Part shown: positions 6,253-12,820 of the stretch, one piece after another
Layout: each line of letters begins with the position of its first letter
How positions within the stretch are numbered: position 1 is the first letter of the stretch
Assembly: GCF_021648855.1 (NCBI RefSeq)
Contig: NZ_JAKJHX010000136.1
Span: 1-13,988, forward strand
DNA: 13,988 nt
From: Tychonema litorale BBK16
GTDB taxonomy: Bacteria > Cyanobacteriota > Cyanobacteriia > Cyanobacteriales > Microcoleaceae
Reading direction: 5' to 3'
Notes under the pieces: model-generated
Seen by the model: the letters and a program-made list of their open reading frames with translations, nothing else
What the model was told of the DNA's origin: nothing
Database searches by the model: none
Made by a program: the position numbers and the translations under genes

Positions 6253-7389
6253 ATGTTTCAAATTCTGGTTATAGACGATGATACTGCTGTTCAAGAACTA
6301 CTGAGAAGAACCCTGAAAAAACAGGGTTACGAAGTAACGGTAGCAAGTAACGGCGAAGACGGTATAGCAGAGGCGCAAAAATTGCGTCCTGCTTTGATCA
6401 TTTGCGATTGGATCATGCCACGCTTGACAGGCATTGACGTGTGTCGTCGAGTCAAGGCAGATCCTGATCTGTCAACTACTCAATTCTTTTTGCTGACTTC
6501 TTTGGGGTCGATCGCCGATCGAGTCAAAGGACTTGACGCAGGTGCCGATGATTTTATTTCCAAACCCATTGAACTCAACGAGTTACAGGCGAGAGTGCGC
6601 GCCGGACTAAGGCTGCACCAACTCAGTCGAGATTTAAAAATTGCCAAGCAAAGTCTGGAAGCAGAACTAGCTGAGGCCGCGGAGTATGTGCAGTCCCTAT
6701 TGCCAGATCCGATGGTGGAACCTGTCAGCATTGAGTCAAAATTCATTCCTTCCCGACAGTTGGGAGGAGATTGCTTTGACTACAACTGGCTGGACTCAAA
6801 TTATTTAGCGATTTACTTGCTTGACGTAGCCGGACACGGTTTGCGGGCGGCGCTACCTTCTGTGGCGGTGTTGAATTTGTTGCGATCGCGCGCGCTACCC
6901 AACATTGACTACTACAAGCCCAGCGACGTTTTACGCGCCCTGAACACCACCTTCCAGATGAGTTACCAAAATGATAAATATTTCACCATCTGGTATGGAG
7001 TTTACAACCGGAGCGATCGCACATTAGTTTACGCCAGCGCCGGCCATCCCCCCGCGGTATTGATTTCTCAGTCCCCCACCAGCAAAGCCAAAGTCCAGCA
7101 ACTAAGAACCCCCGGAATGCCTGTCGGAATGTTTCCCGATGCCCGGTATCTCGATAATTGCTGCGAAGTCGAAGATTTGAGCACTCTCTACATCTTCAGC
7201 GACGGGGTATACGAGATTAATCAACCCGATGGCAATATCTGGGGACTCGATCCTTTCATCGACTTGTTAGCAGCTTACAACGGTGGAACTGCCGACCAGT
7301 TAGAGTTGGTTTTGAGCTACACTCAAAAATTGAATGCTAAAGCAGTTTTTGACGATGACTGGTCTTTGCTCAAGGTAAACTTTGGCTAA
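6253..7389 (+). CDS. Receiver-PP2C response regulator phosphatase (RsbU/SpoIIE-like)
   Basis: The 378-aa protein joins a phospho-acceptor receiver to a PP2C-type serine phosphatase. The receiver (about 3-118) has the acidic pocket Asp8-Asp9, phosphorylation site Asp52 in CDWIMP, Thr82 and Lys104 in SKP. A short coiled linker (about 125-150) follows. The SpoIIE phosphatase domain (about 158-377) shows GGDCFD (Asp173), DVAGHGLRAAL (Asp191), YASAGHPP, FSDGVYE (Asp317) and a terminal DDDWSLLK, so the metal-binding acids are present. Such proteins dephosphorylate a STAS antagonist in response to a histidine kinase. The STAS gene lies 64 bp downstream in the opposite direction and the kinase-type gene upstream. 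No cognate histidine kinase is in the window. The ATG has no clear Shine-Dalgarno. Confidence 0.92.
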   Translation: MFQILVIDDDTAVQELLRRTLKKQGYEVTVASNGEDGIAEAQKLRPALIICDWIMPRLTGIDVCRRVKADPDLSTTQFFLLTSLGSIADRVKGLDAGADDFISKPIELNELQARVRAGLRLHQLSRDLKIAKQSLEAELAEAAEYVQSLLPDPMVEPVSIESKFIPSRQLGGDCFDYNWLDSNYLAIYLLDVAGHGLRAALPSVAVLNLLRSRALPNIDYYKPSDVLRALNTTFQMSYQNDKYFTIWYGVYNRSDRTLVYASAGHPPAVLISQSPTSKAKVQQLRTPGMPVGMFPDARYLDNCCEVEDLSTLYIFSDGVYEINQPDGNIWGLDPFIDLLAAYNGGTADQLELVLSYTQKLNAKAVFDDDWSLLKVNFG

Positions 7390-7391
7390 CC

Positions 7392-7431
7392 GACTTCTGG
7401 CTGCATATCTGCGATCGCATAGCCAGAAGTC
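7392..7431. terminator. Strong stem-loop between convergent phosphatase and STAS genes
   Basis: GACTTCTGGCT (7392-7402) and AGCCAGAAGTC (7421-7431) form a perfect 11-bp stem around an 18-nt loop that contains a HIP1 octamer. The stem lies in the 64-bp gap between convergent genes, starting 3 bp after the phosphatase stop. No U-run follows on either strand, so it probably protects 3' ends or stops transcription from both sides without a classical tail. Confidence 0.55.
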
Positions 7432-7453
7432 AGCAGCCAAAAGATTTAGTATT

Positions 7454-7774
7454 TTATAGCAGAATCTTGCTATTAAAAGCCTCACGGGTGGAAAATATCT
7501 CAAAAACTCGATCCATGCTGGTGAGTTCAAATAAGATGCGGATTTGCTCGTTGATAGAACAGACGACTAACTGACTACCAGCAGCCCTGACTGTTTTGAG
7601 CGCCAAGACTAAAGCGCCCAAACCCGAACTGTCCATAAATGTCACATCTTGGAAGTCTATCAATACCACATCGGCTCCAGCTTCCACTAGGTCGCTAATC
7701 TCTAGGCGAAATTGACTTGCTTTAGTGCCGTCTAAGATGCCAGAGGGTTGAATAATTTTAACTACAGGACTCAT
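7454..7774 (-). CDS. STAS-domain anti-sigma factor antagonist (RsbV/SpoIIAA-like)
   Basis: This 106-aa single-domain protein is the third partner of the switching set: in its unphosphorylated form it binds the RsbW-like kinase and frees the kinase's target. The STAS core is clear, with VVLIDFQDVTFMDSSGLGAL (36-55), where one of the serines of DSSG (49-50) would be the phosphorylation site, followed by LVLALKTVRAAGSQLVVC. The frame stays open to 7846, but the extra N-terminus (MARSPSRSYTNVV) lacks domain character and the ATG at 7774 gives the usual family length. The gene runs toward the phosphatase gene. Its distance from the kinase gene means the stoichiometry of the three is not set by one operon. 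Confidence 0.88.
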   Translation of the reverse strand: MSPVVKIIQPSGILDGTKASQFRLEISDLVEAGADVVLIDFQDVTFMDSSGLGALVLALKTVRAAGSQLVVCSINEQIRILFELTSMDRVFEIFSTREAFNSKILL

Positions 7775-7870
7775 ATTTTGCAGTAGGAATGTCAGAATTT
7801 CTAGCCAGACTACGTTAGTATAGCTGCGAGACGGACTCCGAGCCAAATAGGGGCAGAGGAAAACAAGATG

Positions 7871-7972
7871 AGATATAGCAGTTTTAAATCAGACGAAATA
7901 CAGCCCTGCGGCTGTAGGGACAAGGCACTGCCGTGTCCCTACGGGATATCTCAACTCAGAAATGTTATATCT
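7871..7972. mobile_element. Putative small MITE-like palindromic insertion
   Basis: The ends AGATATAGCA (7871-7880) and TGTTATATCT (7963-7972) are inverted repeats matching at 9 of 10 positions. Between them are a hairpin with arms CAGCC and GGCTG (7901-7914) and a 27-bp palindrome with arms TAGGGACA and TGTCCCTA (7915-7941) sharing an inner GGC-ACT-GCC. No target duplication is evident. It fills most of the 209-bp gap between the STAS and HTH-GrpE genes. The inner palindrome belongs to the family also present at 5951-6010 and 11961-12052. Mobility is inferred. Confidence 0.4.
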
Positions 7973-7983
7973 AAATCTATCAA

Positions 7984-8616
7984 TTAAACAGAGCTAACTT
8001 TGGCGCGATAGAGCAGTTTGTCGCCTTGCTTGTAGCCCGTATAGCGGACTTTGACCAGTTCTCCCGGCTGGGCTGTTCCTTCGAGGAGTTGGTGCTGTTG
8101 CGGATTATAGGGGATGGAAGATCCGACGGTCGCGATCGCCTCTACCCCCCATTCCTGCAACAATTTCTCGACCGGACGCACCAAAGGCAGTAATTTCACA
8201 GCCGGCAAATGGTGATTTTCCTGCGCTTTGCTAGCGGCAGTCGGCCACTGCAACATCCAGGATTCTAAAATTTGTAAGCTGGAAAGTTGAAATTCCTGCA
8301 TTAAAGATTCCCGCTGAACATCAAGTGTAGCTTGCAATCTCTGATATTCTTGTTGCATTGCCGTCGGTGCTGGCTGTTCTAACTCTACAGAACCAGGGGC
8401 AAAAGTTGCCAGCACTTCGTTTAAGGAAATTTGTAAAGCTTGACTGATTTTCAGCAGGATCTCTACTCGTGTTTGCAAGGCTAAGCCACGACGCAAACGG
8501 CTGAGTTCAAGTTCAGAAACCCCTGCTTTTTGGCTGAGTTCTCGATCGCCCCCAAGGCCTGCTTGTTGCATCAGACATTGCAGTTGAGAAGCATAATCTG
8601 GGATATTAGCTACCAC
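7984..8616 (-). CDS. XRE-type HTH protein fused to a GrpE-like C-terminal domain
   Basis: From the GTG at 8616 the protein has 210 aa. Residues about 22-73 form a Cro/CI-like helix-turn-helix (RELSQKAGVSELELSRLRRG, then ISQALQISLNEVLATF). A helical linker with an AMQQEYQRLQATLDVQRESL stretch (86-105) follows. The C-terminus (about 145-207) resembles the beta-domain of GrpE, the DnaK nucleotide exchange factor: EWGVEAIATVGSSIPYNPQQH, then a Pro-Gly turn and VKVRYTGYKQGDKLLYRAKV. The long dimerisation helix of true GrpE is short or missing. The frame extends to a TTG at 8631, but GGATGG sits about seven bases before the GTG, which I prefer. It may link DNA binding to chaperone function; alternatively the HTH only mediates assembly. 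Confidence 0.7.
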   Translation of the reverse strand: MVANIPDYASQLQCLMQQAGLGGDRELSQKAGVSELELSRLRRGLALQTRVEILLKISQALQISLNEVLATFAPGSVELEQPAPTAMQQEYQRLQATLDVQRESLMQEFQLSSLQILESWMLQWPTAASKAQENHHLPAVKLLPLVRPVEKLLQEWGVEAIATVGSSIPYNPQQHQLLEGTAQPGELVKVRYTGYKQGDKLLYRAKVSSV

Positions 8617-8685
8617 AAAAAAGCCATCCAAAGTAATAAATGGATATTTTATCGTAAGCTGTCAGGTGTCGCAACTGCATCTTTA

Positions 8686-8708
8686 GGGCGGGCAAGATGC
8701 CCACTCCC
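8686..8708. repeat. Short palindromic intergenic repeat downstream of dps
   Basis: GGGC (8690-8693) and GCCC (8699-8702) pair around AAGAT, with outer GGG and CCC tracts able to extend the stem. It lies in the 137-bp gap between dps and the HTH-GrpE gene and may end the dps transcript. No U-run follows on the minus strand. The rest of this gap shows nothing recognisable. Confidence 0.4.
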
Positions 8709-8753
8709 CAAGAGTTTTACGATTTTTAAGGATGCAAATTGATTGATAGCTGG

Positions 8754-9305
8754 CTATTTCACAGCTACTTTTTCAGAAACGGCTACAGTTGCCGTTGTCG
8801 CTGAACCTTGCAAGTGTGCTTCCAGGAACCACAAACGCTTGTCAATTGCCCGCGAAATTTCGGTATACAAGTCAGCGGTGTCAGCGTCACCGAGTTCCCC
8901 TGCTTTATCTATGGCGACTCGCAGGTGTTGGGCATAGGGTGCGTAGCGATCGGCCAAAGCCGTCAGGTACTCTTTACCATCTAAAATATCGAAAGGAAAT
9001 TCGGGCAAAATCGAATCTGCCGCCGCTGTGCGGGCTGTTCCTACCGCTAAACCGCCCAAAGCTGTGACCCGTTCAGCAACCGTATCCACATATTCTTCGA
9101 GTTCTGTTGCCATTTCATCAAATAGCAAATGTAGCTGGTAAAAGTCCATGCCTTTGACGTTCCAGTGAGCTTGCTTGACTTGGGTTTTCAAGTCCAGAGT
9201 CGTTGCTAGCGTAGCGTTGAGCAGCCCGACTATATTCGATCGAGTTCCTACTGGCATATCGATGCGAGTTGGATAAAGGCGTTGTTTGTGGTTGTTCAGA
9301 CTCAT
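8754..9305 (-). CDS. dps: Dps-family mini-ferritin (DNA protection during starvation)
   Basis: Dps proteins form 12-subunit shells that oxidise Fe(II), often with H2O2, and store iron, limiting Fenton damage to DNA. The 183-aa sequence shows the full intersubunit ferroxidase set in Dps spacing: His47 in KQAHWNVKG, His59, Asp63 and then Asp74 and Glu78 in EEYVDTVAERV. The rest is the helical ferritin-like core, ending in a Thr/Ala/Val-rich tail after about residue 165. The ATG at 9305 has AAGG about ten bases upstream. It lies 60 bp downstream of the sulfiredoxin gene on the same strand, so co-transcription is likely and fits peroxide defence. No separate promoter is visible in the 60-bp gap. 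Confidence 0.93.
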   Translation of the reverse strand: MSLNNHKQRLYPTRIDMPVGTRSNIVGLLNATLATTLDLKTQVKQAHWNVKGMDFYQLHLLFDEMATELEEYVDTVAERVTALGGLAVGTARTAAADSILPEFPFDILDGKEYLTALADRYAPYAQHLRVAIDKAGELGDADTADLYTEISRAIDKRLWFLEAHLQGSATTATVAVSEKVAVK

Positions 9306-9365
9306 ATGTTTTGTACCTTGTTATTTTCCACTAAAAAAATTAGATTTGTGCAGTGTTTCCTGAAC

Positions 9366-9626
9366 TCAGGCTAAGTGCATCTGCAACACGGAACGGGGAG
9401 CGCGACGTACTTTACAGCGGATGGTTTCTAAACCGAGGCGCTGGCAAGCTTCGTATCGGTGGCAGCCGGAAAATCCGTAATACTGACCCTCTACTTCTAG
9501 CACGTCGATCGGCTCGTTTAAGCCTACCTCGCGGATCGATTCCATGAGGGCGCTTACTTTGGTTTGGTCGTTGACTCGCGGCAGGGGGCGACGAATCTGA
9601 CTGAGGGGTATTTCTTCGATCCTCAT
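9366..9626 (-). CDS. srx: Sulfiredoxin
   Basis: Sulfiredoxin uses ATP to reduce the cysteine sulfinic acid of over-oxidised 2-Cys peroxiredoxins. The 86-aa protein has a ParB/sulfiredoxin-type fold: an N-terminal IPLSQIRRPLPRVN, the segment VGLNEPIDVLEVEGQYYG, and the signature FSGCHRYEACQRLG, with catalytic Cys55 followed by His-Arg. This GCHR motif and the single-domain length distinguish it from ParB nucleases. The ATG at 9626 has GAGAG nine bases upstream. A promoter-like pair lies at 9653-9682 and a MITE sits just upstream of that. Its likely operon partner is dps, so the pair would protect against hydrogen peroxide and iron. Confidence 0.92.
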   Translation of the reverse strand: MRIEEIPLSQIRRPLPRVNDQTKVSALMESIREVGLNEPIDVLEVEGQYYGFSGCHRYEACQRLGLETIRCKVRRAPRSVLQMHLA

Positions 9627-9652
9627 TCTGGTTATCTCTCGCTTCTTATTAA

Positions 9653-9682
9653 ATCATACTCGTAATGACTTCGACTTGGCAA
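9653..9682 (-). promoter_or_regulatory. Candidate sigma-70-type promoter of srx-dps
   Basis: On the minus strand TTGCCA (9677-9682) and TATGAT (9653-9658) are separated by 18 bp, and transcription would start about 20 bp before the srx ATG. The MITE target duplication begins 5 bp upstream of the -35 box, so elements further upstream have been moved away by 115 bp. Confidence 0.6.
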
Positions 9683-9692
9683 GCAAGATGTA

Positions 9693-9802
9693 TAGGACTG
9701 ACGCATCGGGCCCAGAAACCGGGTTTTTTTACGAAAATACTTGATTGTCACCTACAGATTAGGTGAAAAACCCGGTTTCTGCGTCGGAGTGCGTCAGTCC
9801 TA
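9693..9802. mobile_element. 110-bp MITE with 13-bp TIRs and 5-bp target duplication
   Basis: The ends TAGGACTGACGCA (9693-9705) and TGCGTCAGTCCTA (9790-9802) are perfect inverted repeats, flanked on both sides by ATGTA (9688-9692 and 9803-9807). Inside, CAGAAACCGGGTTTTT (9713-9728) pairs perfectly with 9766-9781, and TCACCT/AGGTGA form an inner stem with a 7-nt loop. There is no coding capacity. It would need a transposase in trans from an IS with matching ends, which is not present here. Ends of this kind are, from general knowledge, common in cyanobacterial genomes. Confidence 0.85.
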
Positions 9803-9807
9803 ATGTA

Positions 9808-9836
9808 TTGACGTTTGAAAGCCCTAAAGTTATAAT
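9808..9836 (+). promoter_or_regulatory. Near-consensus sigma-70 promoter of the predicted small RNA
   Basis: TTGACG (9808-9813), a 17-bp spacer and TATAAT (9831-9836) make the best promoter match in the window. The -35 box starts directly after the right target duplication of the MITE. No coding frame follows on the plus strand; instead a structured 70-nt segment with a terminator does. Confidence 0.75.
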
Positions 9837-9842
9837 TTTATT

Positions 9843-9912
9843 AGGCAAAGCCTAGGGGTAGTCGTTACGACTGCCGCATCATAACCGCTGAAGAGGCGGT
9901 TTTGCTGTTTTT
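9843..9912 (+). ncRNA. Predicted small structured RNA, about 70 nt, unidentified
   Basis: Transcription from the promoter at 9808-9836 would start near A9843. Three hairpins follow: AGGC-AAA-GCCT (9843-9853); an 8-bp stem GGTAGTCG/CGACTGCC with a UUA loop and one G-U pair (9857-9875); and AACCGC/GCGGTT with a 7-nt loop (9883-9901). The last leads to TTTGCTGTTTTT, a terminator-like tail. Seven or so bases, GCATCAT (9876-9882), between hairpins 2 and 3 are single-stranded and could be a seed. I do not recognise a known cyanobacterial RNA; the common Yfr1 motif ACUCCUCACAC is absent. It lies divergent from srx-dps and convergent with the small hypothetical gene, whose stop codon it touches. Confidence 0.6.
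9883..9912 (+). terminator. Intrinsic terminator of the predicted small RNA
   Basis: The 6-bp stem AACCGC/GCGGTT is followed by a T-rich tail broken by GC and G and ending in five T. It may also serve the convergent gene on the minus strand, which ends at 9911, though no U-run follows on that side. Confidence 0.6.
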
Positions 9913-10198
9913 AAGGTCGCTCGAAGCAATAGTATTTAATACCTAATTGGTCTATTTGACTAGGCTCTAGGTCGCAGTCTACAAGTAACTTTTTTTCTTT
10001 CAAAGATAAGAAAGCTCGATTATCAGGCTGGTCTTGGCTGCGCGCAACGGGATATAAGCACAAATCAGTTAGTTGCATTACTAGGTTATTTTTTGTTTTG
10101 CTATCTATACCGCGTAGCAGTCTCGAAAAATCCGTGTTAGATAATGGCGAGTATTGACTAGATCGATCGGAATCGAAAGGATTGCCTTGCGATCGCAA
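9911..10198 (-). CDS. Small hypothetical protein
   Basis: I do not recognise this 95-aa protein. It has no membrane segment, signal peptide or cysteine cluster. The first 40 residues are polar and Ser-rich (SDRSSQYSPLSNTDFSRLL); the rest looks like a small folded domain, with LVMQLTDLCLYPVARSQ, then FLSLKEKKLLVDCDLEPSQ and a closing IKYYCFERP. The frame starts at a TTG without a good Shine-Dalgarno. An internal ATG at 10078 would give only 55 aa. Codon choice looks like that of its neighbours. It is divergent from the SpoIID gene and ends within the terminator tail of the predicted small RNA. It could be a real gene or chance; there is no function to assign. Confidence 0.5.
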   Translation of the reverse strand: MRSQGNPFDSDRSSQYSPLSNTDFSRLLRGIDSKTKNNLVMQLTDLCLYPVARSQDQPDNRAFLSLKEKKLLVDCDLEPSQIDQLGIKYYCFERP

Positions 10199-10210
10199 CT
10201 CATTGAAATA

Positions 10211-10239
10211 TTGCTTAAACAGATGTGCTAACGTACAAT
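10211..10239 (+). promoter_or_regulatory. Candidate sigma-70-type promoter of the SpoIID/LytB gene
   Basis: TTGCTT (10211-10216) and TACAAT (10234-10239) are separated by 17 bp. Transcription would begin near 10246, giving a leader of about 33 nt that contains GGGAG (10264-10268) ten bases before the GTG start. Confidence 0.6.
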
Positions 10240-10278
10240 GAAAACTCCTAAATTTCCACTATCGGGAGATAGATAACC

Positions 10279-11934
10279 GTGTTAGTCCAAGCGCCTCAAA
10301 CTCCCAATTACAAATGGTTTTGCTCAATTTCTAGCGCTGCTGTGACAGCATTATGCCTGTTACCCCTCGCTAGCACTGCCGCCACCGCCCAAAGTCCCCA
10401 GAATCGAGAAATCAAAATCGGTGTCGTACAACGGTTTGGCACCAAAGCAACCGATAAATTGACCCTGAAAGCCATACCCGGTGACAGTTTAACTGTAAGT
10501 TACAAAACTCCTCAAGGTATAGAAACTGCAAAGGTTCCTAGCATCAAGCTAGAAATCGCCGCAAAACCGCTGGAAACACCAACCGTAGAAGAACGAGTGG
10601 TACTAAGTTCCCACCGCAGTTTTGAGAGTGCAGAAGATAGTGCTAATAAGTGGCGCGCTAAGGGAATTGAAGTAGAAATTGCTCAACCTTTGCGCTGGCA
10701 AGTTTGGGCAAAAAGAGATAATTACAACTCTCCTTTAGTGCGGCGTTTGCTATTGCAAAGTTTGCAAACTCAAGGCAACAAAACTGCTTTTTTAGATACA
10801 AAAGTTCTGAAACAAGTACCCCAAGCTTTTTGGGTTTTAAACGGGTTTCGTTTTAACCGCAATGAGTTAGATGTTGTGGCGGGTAAAAAGGTGATTGAGG
10901 TAGTAGAACAGACTACTCAACAGGCTACAGCTACTGAACCAGAGAAAGCGATTCAACAAACTCACCGTTATGGTGGCAGTTTACACCTTCAGAAAAATGC
11001 TTATGGTACTTATACTTTGGTCAATGAAGTACCGACTGAAACTTATTTGCGGGGAGTTGTGCCACATGAAATAGGAGCTTTTTCGCCCTATGCTTCGATT
11101 GTCGCTCAAACTATTTTGGCAAGAACTTATGCGCTGAGAAATTTGAGGCGATTTGCTATTGATAATTATGAGTTGTGCGCTGATGTTAACTGTCAAGTTT
11201 ATAAGGGTTTGACGGAAGTTTACCCACAAAGTGACAAGGCGATCGCCCAAACTAGCGGTTTGGTTCTAACTTATGAAAATCAATTGGTTGATGCGCTTTA
11301 TTCGGCTTCTAGTGGTGGAGTGACTGCACTTTTTGGTGATGTTTGGCATGGCGCAGAACGCCCTTATTTGCGATCGATCGTGGATTCCCCTAATAATGTT
11401 TGGGATTTGTCGAAACAGAGTTTGTCAGACGAAAACAATTTCCGTCGCTTTATGAGCTTGAAGAAGGGGTTTAATGAGGAAAAACAAGATACTTTTCGCT
11501 GGCGTGAAGAAGTTTCTTTAACATCGATTGCTGGGTTTCTCAAACAGTATCTTCAGAAGAAACAGCACCCGCTGGCTAATTTTAAAACGATTAGTCAGGT
11601 GCTAGTTGTGGAAAGGTCTCCCGGTGGTCGAGTTTTGCAAATGAGGGTACAAACTGACTTGGGGGCGATCGATATTGACAAAGATGAGATTCGCAATGCT
11701 TTTTACCCTCCCATCAGCACTCTGTTTTATCTAGATCCTATTTACAATCCAGACAAAACCCTGAATGGTTATGCTTTTGTGGGAGGTGGGTTCGGACATG
11801 GGGTGGGAATGAGTCAAACGGGTTCTTATAATTTGGCTAATTTGGGCTGGAGTGGCGATCGCATTCTTAGCTTTTATTTTCCCGGTACTCAAGTTGTACC
11901 ACTGAATGATGCGATTACATTTTGGCGGGAATAG
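10279..11934 (+). CDS. Exported SpoIID/LytB-domain protein (probable peptidoglycan lytic enzyme)
   Basis: SpoIID is a lytic transglycosylase acting on denuded glycan strands; cyanobacterial homologues are thought to act in cell-wall remodelling. The 551-aa protein starts at a GTG. Residues about 13-37 form a signal peptide (hydrophobic core ISSAAVTALCLLPLAS, cleavage after ATA at 37), so it acts in the periplasm. A less conserved region (40-230) includes a possible SPOR-like part near 105-145 (SHRSFESAEDSANKWRAKGI). The SpoIID domain follows: EVPTETYLRGVVPHEIG (catalytic-type Glu264), AQTILARTYAL, NCQVYKG, YSASSGG, and a C-terminal GGGFGHGVGMSQTG (about 503-516). Bacilli use this family in sporulation, but here no spore context exists. 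It has its own promoter-like sequence and stands alone. Confidence 0.88.
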   Translation: MLVQAPQTPNYKWFCSISSAAVTALCLLPLASTAATAQSPQNREIKIGVVQRFGTKATDKLTLKAIPGDSLTVSYKTPQGIETAKVPSIKLEIAAKPLETPTVEERVVLSSHRSFESAEDSANKWRAKGIEVEIAQPLRWQVWAKRDNYNSPLVRRLLLQSLQTQGNKTAFLDTKVLKQVPQAFWVLNGFRFNRNELDVVAGKKVIEVVEQTTQQATATEPEKAIQQTHRYGGSLHLQKNAYGTYTLVNEVPTETYLRGVVPHEIGAFSPYASIVAQTILARTYALRNLRRFAIDNYELCADVNCQVYKGLTEVYPQSDKAIAQTSGLVLTYENQLVDALYSASSGGVTALFGDVWHGAERPYLRSIVDSPNNVWDLSKQSLSDENNFRRFMSLKKGFNEEKQDTFRWREEVSLTSIAGFLKQYLQKKQHPLANFKTISQVLVVERSPGGRVLQMRVQTDLGAIDIDKDEIRNAFYPPISTLFYLDPIYNPDKTLNGYAFVGGGFGHGVGMSQTGSYNLANLGWSGDRILSFYFPGTQVVPLNDAITFWRE

Positions 11935-11960
11935 ACATTTGGGCGGGAGTAGAATCAACA

Positions 11961-12052
11961 TATGTTTAAGGACACAGCACTGCTGTGTCCCTATAGCCGT
12001 CTCCCTATGTATTTAAGGACACAGCAGTGCTGTGTCCCTACAGCCGTCTCCC
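11961..12052. repeat. Tandem pair of palindromic intergenic repeats
   Basis: Two units of 45 and 47 bp (11961-12005 and 12006-12052) share TATG, TTTAAGGACACAGC, GCTGTGTCCCTA and AGCCGTCTCCC. Each core is a 9-bp stem GGACACAGC/GCTGTGTCC with a 3-nt loop, ACT in the first and AGT in the second, so the two 21-bp cores are exact reverse complements. The family also occurs at 7915-7941 and in decayed form at 5951-6010. Two units without unique spacers do not make a CRISPR. Confidence 0.75.
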
Positions 12053-12105
12053 TAGCTTGTTTCGGGTCTGTTTGACCAGATTTGAGACCAGCCATCGGCT
12101 CAAAC

Positions 12106-12153
12106 AGCTATTAATTCATAGCTGGGAGTGACAGCAGATGGCTGAGGCTGTTT

Positions 12154-12155
<2 letters not shown>
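12106..12155. terminator. Stem-loops between convergent SpoIID and petF genes
   Basis: AGCTAT/ATAGCT (12106-12123) forms one hairpin. ACAGC (12131-12135) and GCTGT (12147-12151) form a second, followed on the plus strand by five T (12151-12155), so it could end the SpoIID transcript. A further CTGTTTGA/TCAAACAG pair (12068-12107) lies upstream. On the petF side no U-run follows. Confidence 0.4.

Positions 12156-12820
<665 letters not shown>

Noticed and set aside
9366..9626. ParB-like nuclease or plasmid partition protein
   Set aside because: The GCHR motif with a cysteine and the 86-aa length indicate sulfiredoxin, which shares the ParB fold.
11961..12052. Possible CRISPR repeats
   Set aside because: Only two units, strongly palindromic, with no unique spacers between them and no cas genes.
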